Below, piece by piece: positions 26,306 through 35,977 of a stretch of 64,000 nucleotides of DNA; within the stretch, counting starts at the first letter, position 1, and each line of letters starts with the position of its first letter. The translations under genes and the position numbers were made by a program. The notes beneath the pieces were generated by a model that worked only from the letters and a program-made list of their open reading frames with translations, was not told the DNA's origin and did not search any database. This DNA is from Caldisericota bacterium (GTDB lineage Bacteria; Caldisericota; JANLFM01), in NCBI GenBank assembly GCA_024655865.1, contig JANLFM010000001.1, positions 120,572 to 184,571 of the forward strand, written 5' to 3'.

Positions 26306-27646
26306 ATGAGAAAGATGGAGAAAATAACCATTGTGTTACTGACCTTTCTTTTTATCTCTGGAGGGGTAAACGCTGCTCCTGTTGCGCCTCCAGGTGGCAC
26401 CCTGTATTTTCAGGTTTTCCCGGAAAAGCAGAGCTACGCTCCTGGAGAAAAGGTGGTTCTGCACTTAGTTCTGGAAAATCCGGGAAAGACGCCTTTGACC
26501 CTTCAATTTTCCACTTCTCAGGTTTACGATATTCAGATTACCGGCCCCGGTTCATATTTCTGGAGGTGGTCTAAAGGTCGCATGTTCGCCCAGGTGATCA
26601 CCACGATCACCCTCGAGCCCGGAGAGAAAAAGGAGTTTCAGGAGACCTGGGAAACCGAACCCTCCCTTTCTCCCGGAGAATACGAGGTTTTAGCCTGGCT
26701 CGTTTCCCCTAATTTAGAAGTACAGGCCAGCACCCAGGTGAACCTCGGGGAAGGCTCAACGGGAAAGGCAGTGGCCCTGATCTCTGACCCGGAAGGTTGC
26801 ATGATCCTGGTTCGAGTTCCAGACTCTTCACGGCTTTTAGCACTTAAGACCATGCTCCAGGAAAATAGGGTACTCTGGGTAGGAGGAAAGGTGGAAGCGG
26901 ATCGCTTCGCCAATCCTCCTTGGCACTTCCGCTTTGACCCTGAAACTCTGGAAGTCGCCGAGGTAACAGCCGAGGGGCTTCAGGCAGTGTATTTGCGCAC
27001 AATAGATTCCGAGTTGGATTACTGGATGCGGATCTCCCCGGCCTACATTCAGGGGAAGGTTGTGGCCATCTATGAAACTCCACCCTTCAATGACGCTGGG
27101 GAGAACTGGGCCTATCCTGTGATCCTGATGCTTTACGCCAAGGGGATAATTAACGGCTTCCCGGATGGGAACTTTTATCCTGAGCGCACCCTCACCAGGG
27201 CAGAATTTGTCAAGATGCTTCTTCTGGCACTCCATCCGGCTATTCCTATGGTTCGTATCCTTAACCCCACTTTCTCAGATGTTCCCTTCTCTCACTGGGC
27301 CTCCGATTTCGTGGAAAATGCGGTACTTTTGGGATGGATCAAAGGTTTCCCCGACGGAACCTTTCGTCCGGATGACCCTCTCACCAAGGAGCAAATACTG
27401 ACAATTCTGGCTCGCGCCGCGGGTTGGACAAAGGATGGGTACGAGCAATCCCTCCCTCAAAGTCCTACCTTTCCGGACATCCCCAAAGCTCACTGGGCTT
27501 TCCCTTATGTGGAAATTGCTGTAGAAAAGGGGTTGATCGGTTTAGGAGACCCTCACCTAACTGATGGCACTTTCGGGGTGGGTTTTCCAGCTTTGAGGAA
27601 TCAGACCTGTTTGCTTTTAGTGCGTTATCTCTTTTTCCAGAAATAG
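26306..27646 (+). CDS. Secreted surface protein with BsuPI, BP74-like and three SLH domains
   Basis: 446 residues. A signal peptide (ITIVLLTFLFISGGVNA, residues ~7-23) is followed by a BsuPI-like proteinase-inhibitor beta domain (FPEKQSYAPGEKVVLHLVLE, residues ~38-140). A ~75-residue middle domain follows whose PPWHFRFDPETLEVAE recalls the BP74 N-terminal domain. Three SLH repeats come at ~265-305, ~325-375 and ~385-440 (INGFPDGNFYPERTLTRAEF; FSDVPFSHWASDF; FPDIPKAHWAFPYVE). SLH repeats anchor proteins to cell-wall polymers, which fits an S-layered cell. Role unknown; an inhibitor of secreted proteases is possible. AAAGAGGTGAAAAA supports the start. Confidence 0.85.
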   Translation: MRKMEKITIVLLTFLFISGGVNAAPVAPPGGTLYFQVFPEKQSYAPGEKVVLHLVLENPGKTPLTLQFSTSQVYDIQITGPGSYFWRWSKGRMFAQVITTITLEPGEKKEFQETWETEPSLSPGEYEVLAWLVSPNLEVQASTQVNLGEGSTGKAVALISDPEGCMILVRVPDSSRLLALKTMLQENRVLWVGGKVEADRFANPPWHFRFDPETLEVAEVTAEGLQAVYLRTIDSELDYWMRISPAYIQGKVVAIYETPPFNDAGENWAYPVILMLYAKGIINGFPDGNFYPERTLTRAEFVKMLLLALHPAIPMVRILNPTFSDVPFSHWASDFVENAVLLGWIKGFPDGTFRPDDPLTKEQILTILARAAGWTKDGYEQSLPQSPTFPDIPKAHWAFPYVEIAVEKGLIGLGDPHLTDGTFGVGFPALRNQTCLLLVRYLFFQK

Positions 27647-27735
27647 ATCACGCAGGTACCCCAAGGCTTGCTTGAAAGCTAAATAAAAGATAAGAGAATA
27701 TAATAGGGGAAAAGCGGAGGGAAAAAGCGGGGAAG

Positions 27736-28419
27736 ATGCGGGTTTACGTGGGCACAAGTGGCTGGTTTTATTCCTGGAACGAGGGTGGCAACCTGGAATG
27801 GTACCTCCAGAACTCTGGTCTGAACACCGTGGAGCTCAACGCCAGTTTCTACCGCTTCCCCTTTCGCAATCAGATTACAGGTTGGGCCAAGAAAGGAAAG
27901 GATCTGCGCTGGGCGGTAAAAGTACACCGCCTGATCACCCACCAGCACAAATTAAATGAGGAAGCCCTGGGAACCTGGGAGAGGTTCAAGGAGCTCTTTA
28001 CTCCCCTCGATCCCCTGGTGGATTTTTACCTTTTTCAGCTTCCTCCTGGTTTTATGGACCTGGAAAAGGTTGTGGCTTTCTCGGAGAAAATTAGCCTGGG
28101 TCCTCGTCTCGCTCTGGAACTTAGAAACAAAAACCTTCTCAACGACCCTGAACTTCCCTCCAGGCTTCCCCCAGATTTAGTCCTTGTTTCCCAGGACTCG
28201 CCTGATTTCCAGGAAAAGCTTTTCCCGGGTCGCATCATTTACCTCAGGATGCACGGTCGCAGTGGATGGTACTCCCATGATTATTCCCACGAAGAACTGA
28301 AAAGCCTGGCCTCAAAAATCAGGACTTTGAATCCGGAAAGAGTTTACGTCTTTTTTAATAACGATCACGCCATGCTTAAGAATGCCCGATCTATGCTGGA
28401 GATTTTAACTCAAGGTTAG
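27736..28419 (+). CDS. DUF72 family protein
   Basis: 227 residues of the DUF72 TIM-barrel-like family, whose biochemical role is unknown. Typical elements: YVGTSGWFYSW at the start, LNTVELNASFYRFP near residue 35, WAVKVHRLITH, and YLRMHGRSGWYSHDYS with VFFNNDH at the end. Slightly shorter than the usual ~240-280. Stand-alone gene. Confidence 0.92.
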   Translation: MRVYVGTSGWFYSWNEGGNLEWYLQNSGLNTVELNASFYRFPFRNQITGWAKKGKDLRWAVKVHRLITHQHKLNEEALGTWERFKELFTPLDPLVDFYLFQLPPGFMDLEKVVAFSEKISLGPRLALELRNKNLLNDPELPSRLPPDLVLVSQDSPDFQEKLFPGRIIYLRMHGRSGWYSHDYSHEELKSLASKIRTLNPERVYVFFNNDHAMLKNARSMLEILTQG

Positions 28420-28572
28420 GGCGGGCTCTTTCTCTTCCTCTAAGTAGGTCTTGAGCTCAGAGTAAAAGGGGAAATCCTGAAGCTTCTCGTAGTAATAGCC
28501 CACGGGGTGACGCACCCTGTCGGGCTTATCCTCAAGAAAGCTCTGAAATAAGAGAAAACAGCCTCTGAGCTT
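28405..28572 (-). other. Short open frame, possible gene remnant
   Basis: Minus-strand open stretch of 55 codons, bounded by a TGA upstream and ending TAA at 28405, containing VRHPVGYYYEKLQDFPFYSE. Its composition looks protein-like (acidic/aromatic, ending in LEEEKEPALT) but it has no start codon with a ribosome site. I do not recognise it. It may be the 3' end of a lost gene. Confidence 0.2.
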
Positions 28573-28697
28573 TCAAGGAGGGATGGAAGAAAAAGAGCAA
28601 GGAAACCAGGTAGAAGCCAGAAGCTGCCGCTTTTTTCAATGATTTTATGAATAAAGCCTGGAACAATACAAAAATAATTTTATCTTATATTTTTATC

Positions 28698-29813
28698 TTA
28701 TATTTCCACTAATTCGTACTCCGTGGAACCGAGGCCGATCTCCTGCCCGTAGTGGAGCTGGTGCCTGTGGTCGATCCTGTCCCTCTCCCTGATCCCTGTG
28801 AATTTATCCTCACCTGGAGCCAGATGCCTCTCTAAGAGGGAACTCTCAAAACCAGGCATCTGATTTACGAGATCTAAGGAAGCAGCGTCTATGGCCACCG
28901 GGTCCAGGGAAGCCAGGATTCCTATATCCCTTACGATTGGGACATCGCTCCAAGGGAGGCAGTCGCAATCAGGCACGATGTTGATCAAGAAGTTCATGAA
29001 GCCCACTTTTCCCTTTTTATTCAGGATAGCTCCATAGGCGTGCTCTACCATCCTCTCCAGGAAGGACTGGACATCGCTTTCCCAGTTCGGGGAAATGGCC
29101 CTTACGGGGCAGACACTGATGCACTCCCCACAGCCGATGCAGATGTTGTGGTCGATTAAGGCCTTTCCTGAAGAGAATTCAATGGCTCCCGTGGGGCAGA
29201 CTTCCGAGCACTTCTTGCAGACGGTGCACTTCTCCTGCTTTACCTGGGGCTTCATGGCTGAATGTTGCCTCTGCTTACCTGCCGCAGGGGCGCAGCCCAT
29301 GGCCAGGTTTTTGATCGCCCCGCCAAAGCCGGCCTCCACGTGTCCCTTAAAGTGGCTGAGAACAATCATGCTGTCCGCAAAATAAATATCGCCAGCGATC
29401 TTCACGCTCTTGAAGTTCTTCTTGTTGATTTCCACCTCCACCGAGTTCTTGCTCTTCAGACCATCGGCAATAATGATGGGAGCGCCAACTACAGCATAAT
29501 CGAAGCCATGCTCGATGGCCGTAATCAGATGATCTACAGCATTGGATCTGGAACCCGTATAAAGGGTATTAGTATCGGTGAGAAAAGGCCTTCCTCCTTT
29601 GGCCAGAACCTTATCCACAACCTGGCGAACCCAAACCGGGTTCAGGTATGCGTCGTTACCCCTCTCCCCAAAGTGCAGCTTAATAGCTGTGAGGTCCCTT
29701 TCTGAGATCACGCTTCCTAATCCCGCAAGCTCAAAGAGTCTGGAGATTTTGGAAATTCTGTTCTCTCTCTCATTTTTGGCGCGCAGGTTAGCGAAATAGA
29801 CCTTGCTTCTCAT
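28698..29813 (-). CDS. DUF362 protein with two [4Fe-4S] ferredoxin motifs
   Basis: 371 residues. A DUF362 domain (KLHFGERGNDAYLNPVWVRQ; FLTDTNTLYTGSR) is interrupted near residues 190-250 by a ferredoxin insert: CTVCKKCSEVCPTGAI and CIGCGECISVCPVRAI, eight Cys for two [4Fe-4S] clusters. GGAIKNLAMGCAPAAGK just ahead is characteristic of this subgroup. Such proteins are common in anaerobes and are presumed electron carriers or reductases of unknown function. GGAGTCGAAGAAT precedes the ATG. Confidence 0.9.
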   Translation of the reverse strand: MRSKVYFANLRAKNERENRISKISRLFELAGLGSVISERDLTAIKLHFGERGNDAYLNPVWVRQVVDKVLAKGGRPFLTDTNTLYTGSRSNAVDHLITAIEHGFDYAVVGAPIIIADGLKSKNSVEVEINKKNFKSVKIAGDIYFADSMIVLSHFKGHVEAGFGGAIKNLAMGCAPAAGKQRQHSAMKPQVKQEKCTVCKKCSEVCPTGAIEFSSGKALIDHNICIGCGECISVCPVRAISPNWESDVQSFLERMVEHAYGAILNKKGKVGFMNFLINIVPDCDCLPWSDVPIVRDIGILASLDPVAIDAASLDLVNQMPGFESSLLERHLAPGEDKFTGIRERDRIDHRHQLHYGQEIGLGSTEYELVEI

Positions 29814-29916
29814 ATTCTTCGACTCCTTTCCGGAACCGCTGGATCACCTTTGATTTCCTTATTTTCTTCTCTATTTTAAGATAGAACTAAGATGGAAAAC
29901 AGGCCAGGTCATAAAA

Positions 29917-30249
29917 TTGAGAATCTGGGACATATCTCCTGGAAGACTTTACAGATCACACCTCCTTGCCGAGCACCGGGAGATCCATGCCATCTGGAAC
30001 ATCCTTACCCTGGGAAAGAAAGGATACTCCGGGCACCAGGAGACTTTAAGGTGGAAAGGTAAGCTCAAAGCACTATTTCTGCGCCACGAGGTAGTGATAA
30101 AGGAAATGGAGCGGAGGGGCTTCAGGTACAATTCTCAGCGTGAAGAGAGCCTGGCTACGGGTTCTCCCGTTCAGGACAAGTATCTGCAAACGCCCGAGGA
30201 GCAGAGAGAAATTTTGCGGAAAAAGGGGTGTTCTTGCAAGGTTATTTAG
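29917..30249 (+). CDS. Pyrimidine dimer DNA glycosylase (T4 endonuclease V-like)
   Basis: 110 residues starting at TTG 29917 (MRIWDISPGRLYRSHLLAEH). The helix HLLAEHREIH matches T4 DenV HLMAEYREL, placing Glu22 at the position of the catalytic Glu23. KGYSGHQETLRWKGKLKALF and the terminal KGCSC are typical of the bacterial members of this family. The enzyme cuts the N-glycosidic bond at UV dimers and nicks the abasic site using its N-terminal amine. The N-terminus here would begin with Arg instead of Thr if Met is removed. Assignment by motif. Confidence 0.8.
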   Translation: MRIWDISPGRLYRSHLLAEHREIHAIWNILTLGKKGYSGHQETLRWKGKLKALFLRHEVVIKEMERRGFRYNSQREESLATGSPVQDKYLQTPEEQREILRKKGCSCKVI

Positions 30250-30308
30250 AGTCACAGGATCTCCTTTATTGATTTGAAATTCTTGATGAGCACCTTTTAT
30301 TCTTCTGG

Positions 30309-33149
30309 TTACCCTTTGAGTCCAATTTCTTTCAATAGAAGAGCAGTCTTCCTGGTTTCCGGGTGATTCTCCCCCAGAGCCTCTCTCTGAATCCTGTAGG
30401 CTTCCTGGTAAAGGGAGGAAGCTTCCTCAATCTTCCCCTCTTGTTCATAGATCTGCCCCAGCAAGCGCATGCTGAGAGCCACTTCTGGATGATCACAAGA
30501 AAAAAAGGTCCTGCACATCTTCAGGGATTCCTCTGCCTGTTTGTATGCGCTTTCCAAATCTCCCAGCTTGAGGTTCGCTGAACTTAGACCGCGAAGGGTC
30601 TCCGCCATTTCAGGATGTTCGGAGCCAAAGAACTTCCTCTGAAGGGCCAGGGCTCTCTTCAAATTTGTGAGAGCCTCCTCGTAGTTTCCTAATTCAGCAT
30701 AGATGCTCCCCAAACGTCTGTAGGCCAGGGCAGTGTCGGGGTGTTCCTCCCCCAGCGTCCTCAGCCGGATATTCAGAGACCTGGAGTAGTAACTCAGGGC
30801 TTCCTTTGACTCGCCTTCGCTTTCCAGTATCCCCCCGATGTTCTCATAGGTTCCCGCAACGTAAGGATGGATTTCTCCAAAAACCTCCCTGTAAATTTTG
30901 AGGGCTTTCTTGTAGTAATCTAAGGCCAACTCATAATCTCCGGCATCCTCATAAGCCGTTCCCAGATTTATATAGCTTGCTGCCACCTCAGGATGCTCTG
31001 GAGGAAGCATCTTCAGCTTAATCTCCAGCGCCTTTTTATGGCTCTCAATCGCCTGAGTCAACTTTCCTTGAGCGTGATAGACAAGCCCCAGGTTATTGTA
31101 GGAGCCGGCCACATAAGGATGATCCCGTCCGAGGTGCTTCAGGCGCACCTCCAGGGCGGCCTGGTAATACTCAATGGCCCGATCATAATCCCCGATCGTG
31201 TTGTACACGTTTCCCAAGCTGTTCAGGCTTAAGGAAACATCAAGGTGATCGGGGCCCAGAACCTCTTTCCAGATCTTCAGGGCCTTTTCGTGATATTCAA
31301 TGGCCCTGGCGAAATCCCCTAACTGCCGGTAGGCGATCCCTAAATTGTTGTAGGAGCGGGCAATTTCCGCACTGTCCTGGGGTAGTACTCTGGTTTGTAT
31401 ACCCAGAGCCTTCTCTCGGAGTGCCACCGCTGATTGATAATCCCCTTGTGCGAAAGCGATGCTGCCTAATTTGTTTAAAGTGCGGGCTACCTCCGGGCTC
31501 TCCGGACCAAACGTTTTTTCTTCCAGGGAAAGAGCCTCATTCTGACACTCGGAGGCTTTGCTGTAATCTCCCTTGGCGTAATAGGCTTCTCCCAAAAGAG
31601 GAAGGAAAATGAGCTTCTCTTTCTCGGTTTTAAGGCGTGGTTCTGCGATTTCAATCACGAAATCAGGGGCAAAATGCTTTTCCAGAAAAGACCTTAACTT
31701 CTCCAAAGCCCAGCTCAGGTCCTCCTCTTTACCCGTTTCCAGCGAGTGTCGAACGGCCTCCTTCAGGGATTCTGCATCGCTCTCTCCGGATTTCAGATAT
31801 CTTTCTTTAAAGAGGTTCAGGAAAAAAGTGTGAACGACCCGGAATTCTATGGGGTAATCCTCCTTAAATCTCTGTCGCACCAGGTCGCTGACCGCGCGAT
31901 CAATGGTATAAATTCCCTGCTTCAACTCTTTGACGAAAGCGTAGCTCGTAAGCGAGGGAAAATCGCCTATCCCCCAGCTGATGTTGCACTGCCGGGCTAC
32001 TTCCTGAGAGACTTCTCGATCAAACCAGGAGACGAAGGAGAGCATTTCCAGCATTTTGCGGGTTTCAGGCCAGAGATGCCTGAAGACTCGGTCACAGAGG
32101 GAACGGAAGTCCAACACCTCCAGTTCCCGAAAGTCCACTTTCTCTTCGGTCTGCATCTGAAAGTAGCGCAGGCAGGAAAGGTATAGTGCCAGGGGGAGGC
32201 CTTCAGTGGTACGGAAAATTAAAGGGTGATATTCTTCGGGAATCCCCGCACCGAGGAGGAATTTCTCAGCATCGGAACGACTGAGTTTCTCTAAAGGGAT
32301 GGCCTTGATTTTCTCCTTCCACCCCTTATCGGTTGCCTCCCAGGCCAGGCGCTCCCTTCCTGCAACCACACACAGGACCTTCTGTTCCATTCCGCTGAAG
32401 TTCCCCAAAAATTGCCGGAACCAGTAGTCGCACTCCGGAGAATAACCAGAGCGCTGCTCGTAAAATTTCTCATGAGTATCAAAGAGGAGGACGAGATTTG
32501 AAAAGTTTTGTGACTGGTGTGCAATGTCCTCGTAAAGCGCAAGATCGAGCAGGGCTTCCTGCTCCCAGAGGGGCCTTTCCTCGAAGAATTCCAGAAACTC
32601 CCGAGCATAATCCATTTTCCTTCTCTGGGCTTCGGTCATTTTTACGAGTAAGGTTCTGGTCAGCCATTTTACCCCTAAACCCAGGTAGCTTCCTCCGATA
32701 AGCCCCGCTAAGTCCGTGATCGCCATTCCCAGAGTACGCAAGGGTTGCATCCTGTTCGTGCGCAGGCTTTCGGCTTCTTCCCTTCTCCCCCTTCTCAAGT
32801 AAAAATCCATCAGGGCCAGATAGAACAGGGGAAAATTCAGGCCGTGCCTCTCTAATTGTTCCGTCAAATTTAGGAGCGAGGATATGACATCCGTGGCCAG
32901 TTCGAAATTGAGGTAGGAGAACGCCACTTTCTTCTTATCCTCCCTTTGCGCTTTTAGATAGATCTCGAACCTCCTGAGCAGGCTGGTTTTGCCGCTTCCC
33001 CCAATTCCATAAATGTTTATTACGAGGTATTGTTCCTCTCCGCTCAGGCGCCTCTCGAATTCTTCAAAGAGGCTCTCCCGATTCACGAAGAGCCCGGCGA
33101 TTCTGGAAATTAACCTGTTTTCGAACTGCTCCCTGTTCCCTAAGGACAT
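30309..33149 (-). CDS. STAND-like P-loop NTPase with ten TPR units
   Basis: 946 residues. Residues ~1-330 hold an NTPase module: Walker A GIGGSGKTSLL near residue 48, a Walker B-like NLVLLFDTHEKF near 215, and a sensor-like VVAGRER. A helical/winged-helix linker spans ~330-500, where residues include WFDREVSQEVARQCN. The last ~420 residues are ten consecutive 42-residue kinesin-light-chain-type TPRs (unit form YNNLGIAYRQLGDFARAIEY...HP). This layout is that of STAND signal-transducing ATPases, which act in regulation, programmed death or phage sensing. No effector domain is visible. It faces the damaged-gene region. Confidence 0.85.
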   Translation of the reverse strand: MSLGNREQFENRLISRIAGLFVNRESLFEEFERRLSGEEQYLVINIYGIGGSGKTSLLRRFEIYLKAQREDKKKVAFSYLNFELATDVISSLLNLTEQLERHGLNFPLFYLALMDFYLRRGRREEAESLRTNRMQPLRTLGMAITDLAGLIGGSYLGLGVKWLTRTLLVKMTEAQRRKMDYAREFLEFFEERPLWEQEALLDLALYEDIAHQSQNFSNLVLLFDTHEKFYEQRSGYSPECDYWFRQFLGNFSGMEQKVLCVVAGRERLAWEATDKGWKEKIKAIPLEKLSRSDAEKFLLGAGIPEEYHPLIFRTTEGLPLALYLSCLRYFQMQTEEKVDFRELEVLDFRSLCDRVFRHLWPETRKMLEMLSFVSWFDREVSQEVARQCNISWGIGDFPSLTSYAFVKELKQGIYTIDRAVSDLVRQRFKEDYPIEFRVVHTFFLNLFKERYLKSGESDAESLKEAVRHSLETGKEEDLSWALEKLRSFLEKHFAPDFVIEIAEPRLKTEKEKLIFLPLLGEAYYAKGDYSKASECQNEALSLEEKTFGPESPEVARTLNKLGSIAFAQGDYQSAVALREKALGIQTRVLPQDSAEIARSYNNLGIAYRQLGDFARAIEYHEKALKIWKEVLGPDHLDVSLSLNSLGNVYNTIGDYDRAIEYYQAALEVRLKHLGRDHPYVAGSYNNLGLVYHAQGKLTQAIESHKKALEIKLKMLPPEHPEVAASYINLGTAYEDAGDYELALDYYKKALKIYREVFGEIHPYVAGTYENIGGILESEGESKEALSYYSRSLNIRLRTLGEEHPDTALAYRRLGSIYAELGNYEEALTNLKRALALQRKFFGSEHPEMAETLRGLSSANLKLGDLESAYKQAEESLKMCRTFFSCDHPEVALSMRLLGQIYEQEGKIEEASSLYQEAYRIQREALGENHPETRKTALLLKEIGLKG

Positions 33150-33432
33150 GAAATTTTGCCTTCCTCCAATCGCTTCTTAAAAGGAGTAGTTTCAGCCTCT
33201 GAGTAAATTGTATCAGATGTTCCCACAGATTCCGAAAAAATAAAGCGTTTTCAGTACAATTGAGATTTTCTAAATTTCACTTCTTGAAAAATTGGGCTGA
33301 AATGACCTCTCATGATCGGCTGATGAGTGATTAGGGCTTAAGGCTGGAGAATTTGGAGTAAAAACAGTATTATTTTTTAAATCTTCTTTTAGTCAGGCTT
33401 AATTAAAATGGGTTTCTTCAAGGAGGAGATGG

Positions 33433-34180
33433 ATGGAGAACGAAAAACCGTGGCACGACCAGGATACCTTCTGGCAGGAGGCGTACCCTACCATCTTTAC
33501 GGGATGGATAAGAGAGCGCTCCTCGGGAAGTAGAAAAGATTATAAGCCTTTTGGGGATAAGGGTTCCAGCTCAGGTTCTTGATCTTTGCTGTGGCATAGG
33601 CAGGCACTCCATTGAGCTTGCCCGCCTTGGCTTCGAGGTTACCGGTGTAGATCGCACCAGAGCGTTTCTGGAGGAGGCTAAAAGCAAAGCTTCATCCGAA
33701 AACCTAAACCTGGAATTTGTGGAGGCAGACATGGGCTCCTTTAGAAGGGCTGAGGCTTTCGATGCCATTTTGAACTACTTCACTTCTTTTGGATACTTTG
33801 AGACCTTAGAAGAGGATAGAAAGGTCCTGGAAAACGCCTACCAATCCCTGAAGCCCGGGGGGAGATTGCTTATGGACATAATGGGTAAAGAGCTCATTCT
33901 TTCGAACTTCCGAGTAAAGGACTGGTTTGAGGTGGACGACCTTTTCGTTCTTGAGGAGCGAAAGCTCTCGGAAAATTTTGAACGCCTGGAAACCCGGCGC
34001 ATCATGATCAGGGATGGAAAGCGCTCTGAGGTCTCATTTTCCCTCAGGCTTTATTCCGCAATGGAAATGAGGCTACTATTGCATCAAGCGGGCTTCAAAA
34101 AAGTAGAATTTTATGGCTCCCTTGAGGGCACTCCCTATAACCAAAACGCGCGCAGACTGGTGGCAGTGGCGGAAAAATAG
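33433..34180 (+). pseudogene. Class I SAM-dependent methyltransferase, frameshifted
   Basis: Two frames together encode one ~249-residue methyltransferase. The 5' part starts at ATG 33433 (MENEKPWHDQDTFWQEAYP) with AGGAGGAG upstream and runs out at TGA 33580. The rest continues one frame over from ~33530 (KIISLLGIRVPAQ). It has the SAM motif VLDLCCGIGRHSIEL, then FDAILNYFTSFGYF and LKPGGRLLMDIMGKE. The switch lies at ~33525-33531 (TCGGGAAGTAG), one extra or two missing bases. It could be a true pseudogene or a sequence error; the rest looks well preserved. Substrate unknown. Confidence 0.8.
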
Positions 34181-34195
34181 TGCCAGAATATCCTT

Positions 34196-35743
34196 GTGGA
34201 GAATGAGATTGAGATCAACGAGCAGTTCCAGAGAGCCCTGGATCTCCTGGAAAACACTTCCAAGGTGCTCTTCATCACCGGCAGGGCTGGAACTGGGAAG
34301 TCCACTCTTTTAAGGTATTTCAGGGAACACTCACACAAAAAATCGGTGGTCCTGGCACCCACCGGTGTGGCCGCCCTGAACGTCCAGGGCCAAACCATTC
34401 ATTCCTTTTTCGGCTTCGATCCAGAAATCACGGTTCCTGAAGCACAGCGCATTGCGCGCATCATAAGCGAAAAGGAGCTCTACCGCAGGGTAGAGGTAAT
34501 CATTATAGACGAGGTCTCCATGGTCCGTGCTGACCTCCTGGACTGCATAGATGTGTTTTTGAGGACCATCAGGGGGAAAAATCTGCCTTTCGGGGGAGCG
34601 CAACTGGTTTTCATCGGGGATCTCTATCAGCTTCCTCCCGTCGTTAAAGGAGAGGAGGAGAAAATTCTTTCTTTTCAGTACCCAACCCCCTTTTTCTTTG
34701 ACGCTCTGGTGATGCGGGAATAGGAGGAGCTGGAGAATATCGAGTTCGTGGAGCTGGAGAAAATTTACAGGCAGGAAGATGAAGAGTTTATCAACATTCT
34801 CAATGCTATCCGCTCGCGGCGCATCACTCCGGAGATGCTCGAGCGCCTGAACTCCCGCTTTTTCCCATATCCTGAGGAATTAGAAGAGGACCACATCGTA
34901 CTCACTTCCACAAATCAGCAGGCCAACGAGATAAACTCTTCCCACTTGAATCGATTAAAAGGGAAAGAAAAAATCTACCAGGGCGTCCTGGAGGGAAACT
35001 TCGAAAAAAGGGATCTTCCTACGGAAACCGAGCTCGCTTTAAAAGAAAAAGCCAGGGTGATGTTCCTGGTCAACGATCCCTATGACCGCTTCGTGAACGG
35101 AACTCTGGGAACTGTGGTGGAGATTGGTAAGGAACTCATTGTGGTGACGGATGACGGGCTGGAGGTGGAATTAGAACCCTTTACCTGGGAAATGTACCGC
35201 TCCCGCTGGAACCCTGAGGAGGAGACGATCGAGAGGGAAATTATGGGGACATTCACGCAGATTCCCTTGCGCCTGGCCTGGGCAATTACCATTCACAAGA
35301 GCCAGGGAAAGACCTTCCCGCGAGTGATCATTGATCTGGGTAAGGGAGCTTTTGCTTCAGGACAGGTCTATGTGGCGCTGAGCAGGTGCACCTCCCTGGA
35401 GGGGATTATCCTGAAAAAGCCTATTCGCCTGAGGGACATTCGCATAGATTACCGGGTTGTGAGGTACTTGACTAGATTGCAGGCGAAATTGTCTGAGCGG
35501 GAAATGCCATTTGAGGAGAAGGTGAGGATCCTCCAACAAGCTATCAGTAAGGGCGAGGAACTGGTAATCATCTACCTCGATGGTAGTGGCGATAAATCCA
35601 CGCGAAAGATCTTGCCCTTTTCTCTGGAAGAGACGGAGTACATGGGCAAAACATTTTTGGGGCTCTCCGCTTTATGCTATAAGAGGAACGCCAGAAGGAT
35701 GTTCCGCGTCGACCGGATTATTAAAATTGAGAAGACAAATTAG
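34196..35743 (+). pseudogene. Pif1-like helicase with C-terminal WYL domain, in-frame TAG
   Basis: One continuous frame broken only by TAG at 34721-34723; the reading before (FFFDALVMRE) and after (EELENIEFVELEKIYRQEDE) the stop is in phase and family-like. Superfamily 1 helicase motifs: Walker A GRAGTGKSTLL, Walker B VIIIDEVSMV, motif III FIGDLYQLPPV, and C-terminal AWAITIHKSQGKTF and VYVALSRC. The last ~70 residues (PFSLEETEYMGKTFLG... FRVDRI) look like a WYL domain, a ligand-sensing module seen on some bacterial Pif1 proteins. Start GTG 34196 lacks an evident ribosome site. Nonsense mutation, error or readthrough cannot be told apart. Confidence 0.8.
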
Positions 35744-35760
35744 TTATGAGGTGAGATGCT

Positions 35761-35955
35761 ATGGAGTGCCACCTGGAGTTGAATTTAAAGAAGTGTAATT
35801 GCACTTACGAGCCCTGCCCCCGAAAGGGACGCTGCTGCGAGTGCCTTCTTTATCACCGAGAAAACGGCGAGCTCCCCGCCTGCTACTTCTCTGAGGAAGC
35901 GGAGCGCACCTACAATCGCTCCATTTCCTTCTTCATTAAGACTTATAAAGGTTAG
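35761..35955 (+). CDS. DUF6485 family Cys-rich protein
   Basis: 64 residues with seven Cys: [20 protein letters not shown] then ACYF, a likely zinc or iron-sulfur site. I recognise the pattern ([18 protein letters not shown]) as the small DUF6485 family of anaerobic bacteria and archaea; function unknown. It has GAGGTGAG before the ATG and follows the helicase by 17 bases. It is intact although its neighbours on both sides are broken. Confidence 0.8.
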   Translation: MECHLELNLKKCNCTYEPCPRKGRCCECLLYHRENGELPACYFSEEAERTYNRSISFFIKTYKG

Positions 35956-35977
35956 AGGCGTACCCTAAAGAGTCCGT

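Noticed and set aside
34721-34723. TAG as a pyrrolysine or recoded codon
   Set aside because: TAG ends several intact neighbours (aminopeptidase, tsaD, threonine aldolase, ABC permease, mtdB), and a Pif1 helicase has no reason to hold pyrrolysine.
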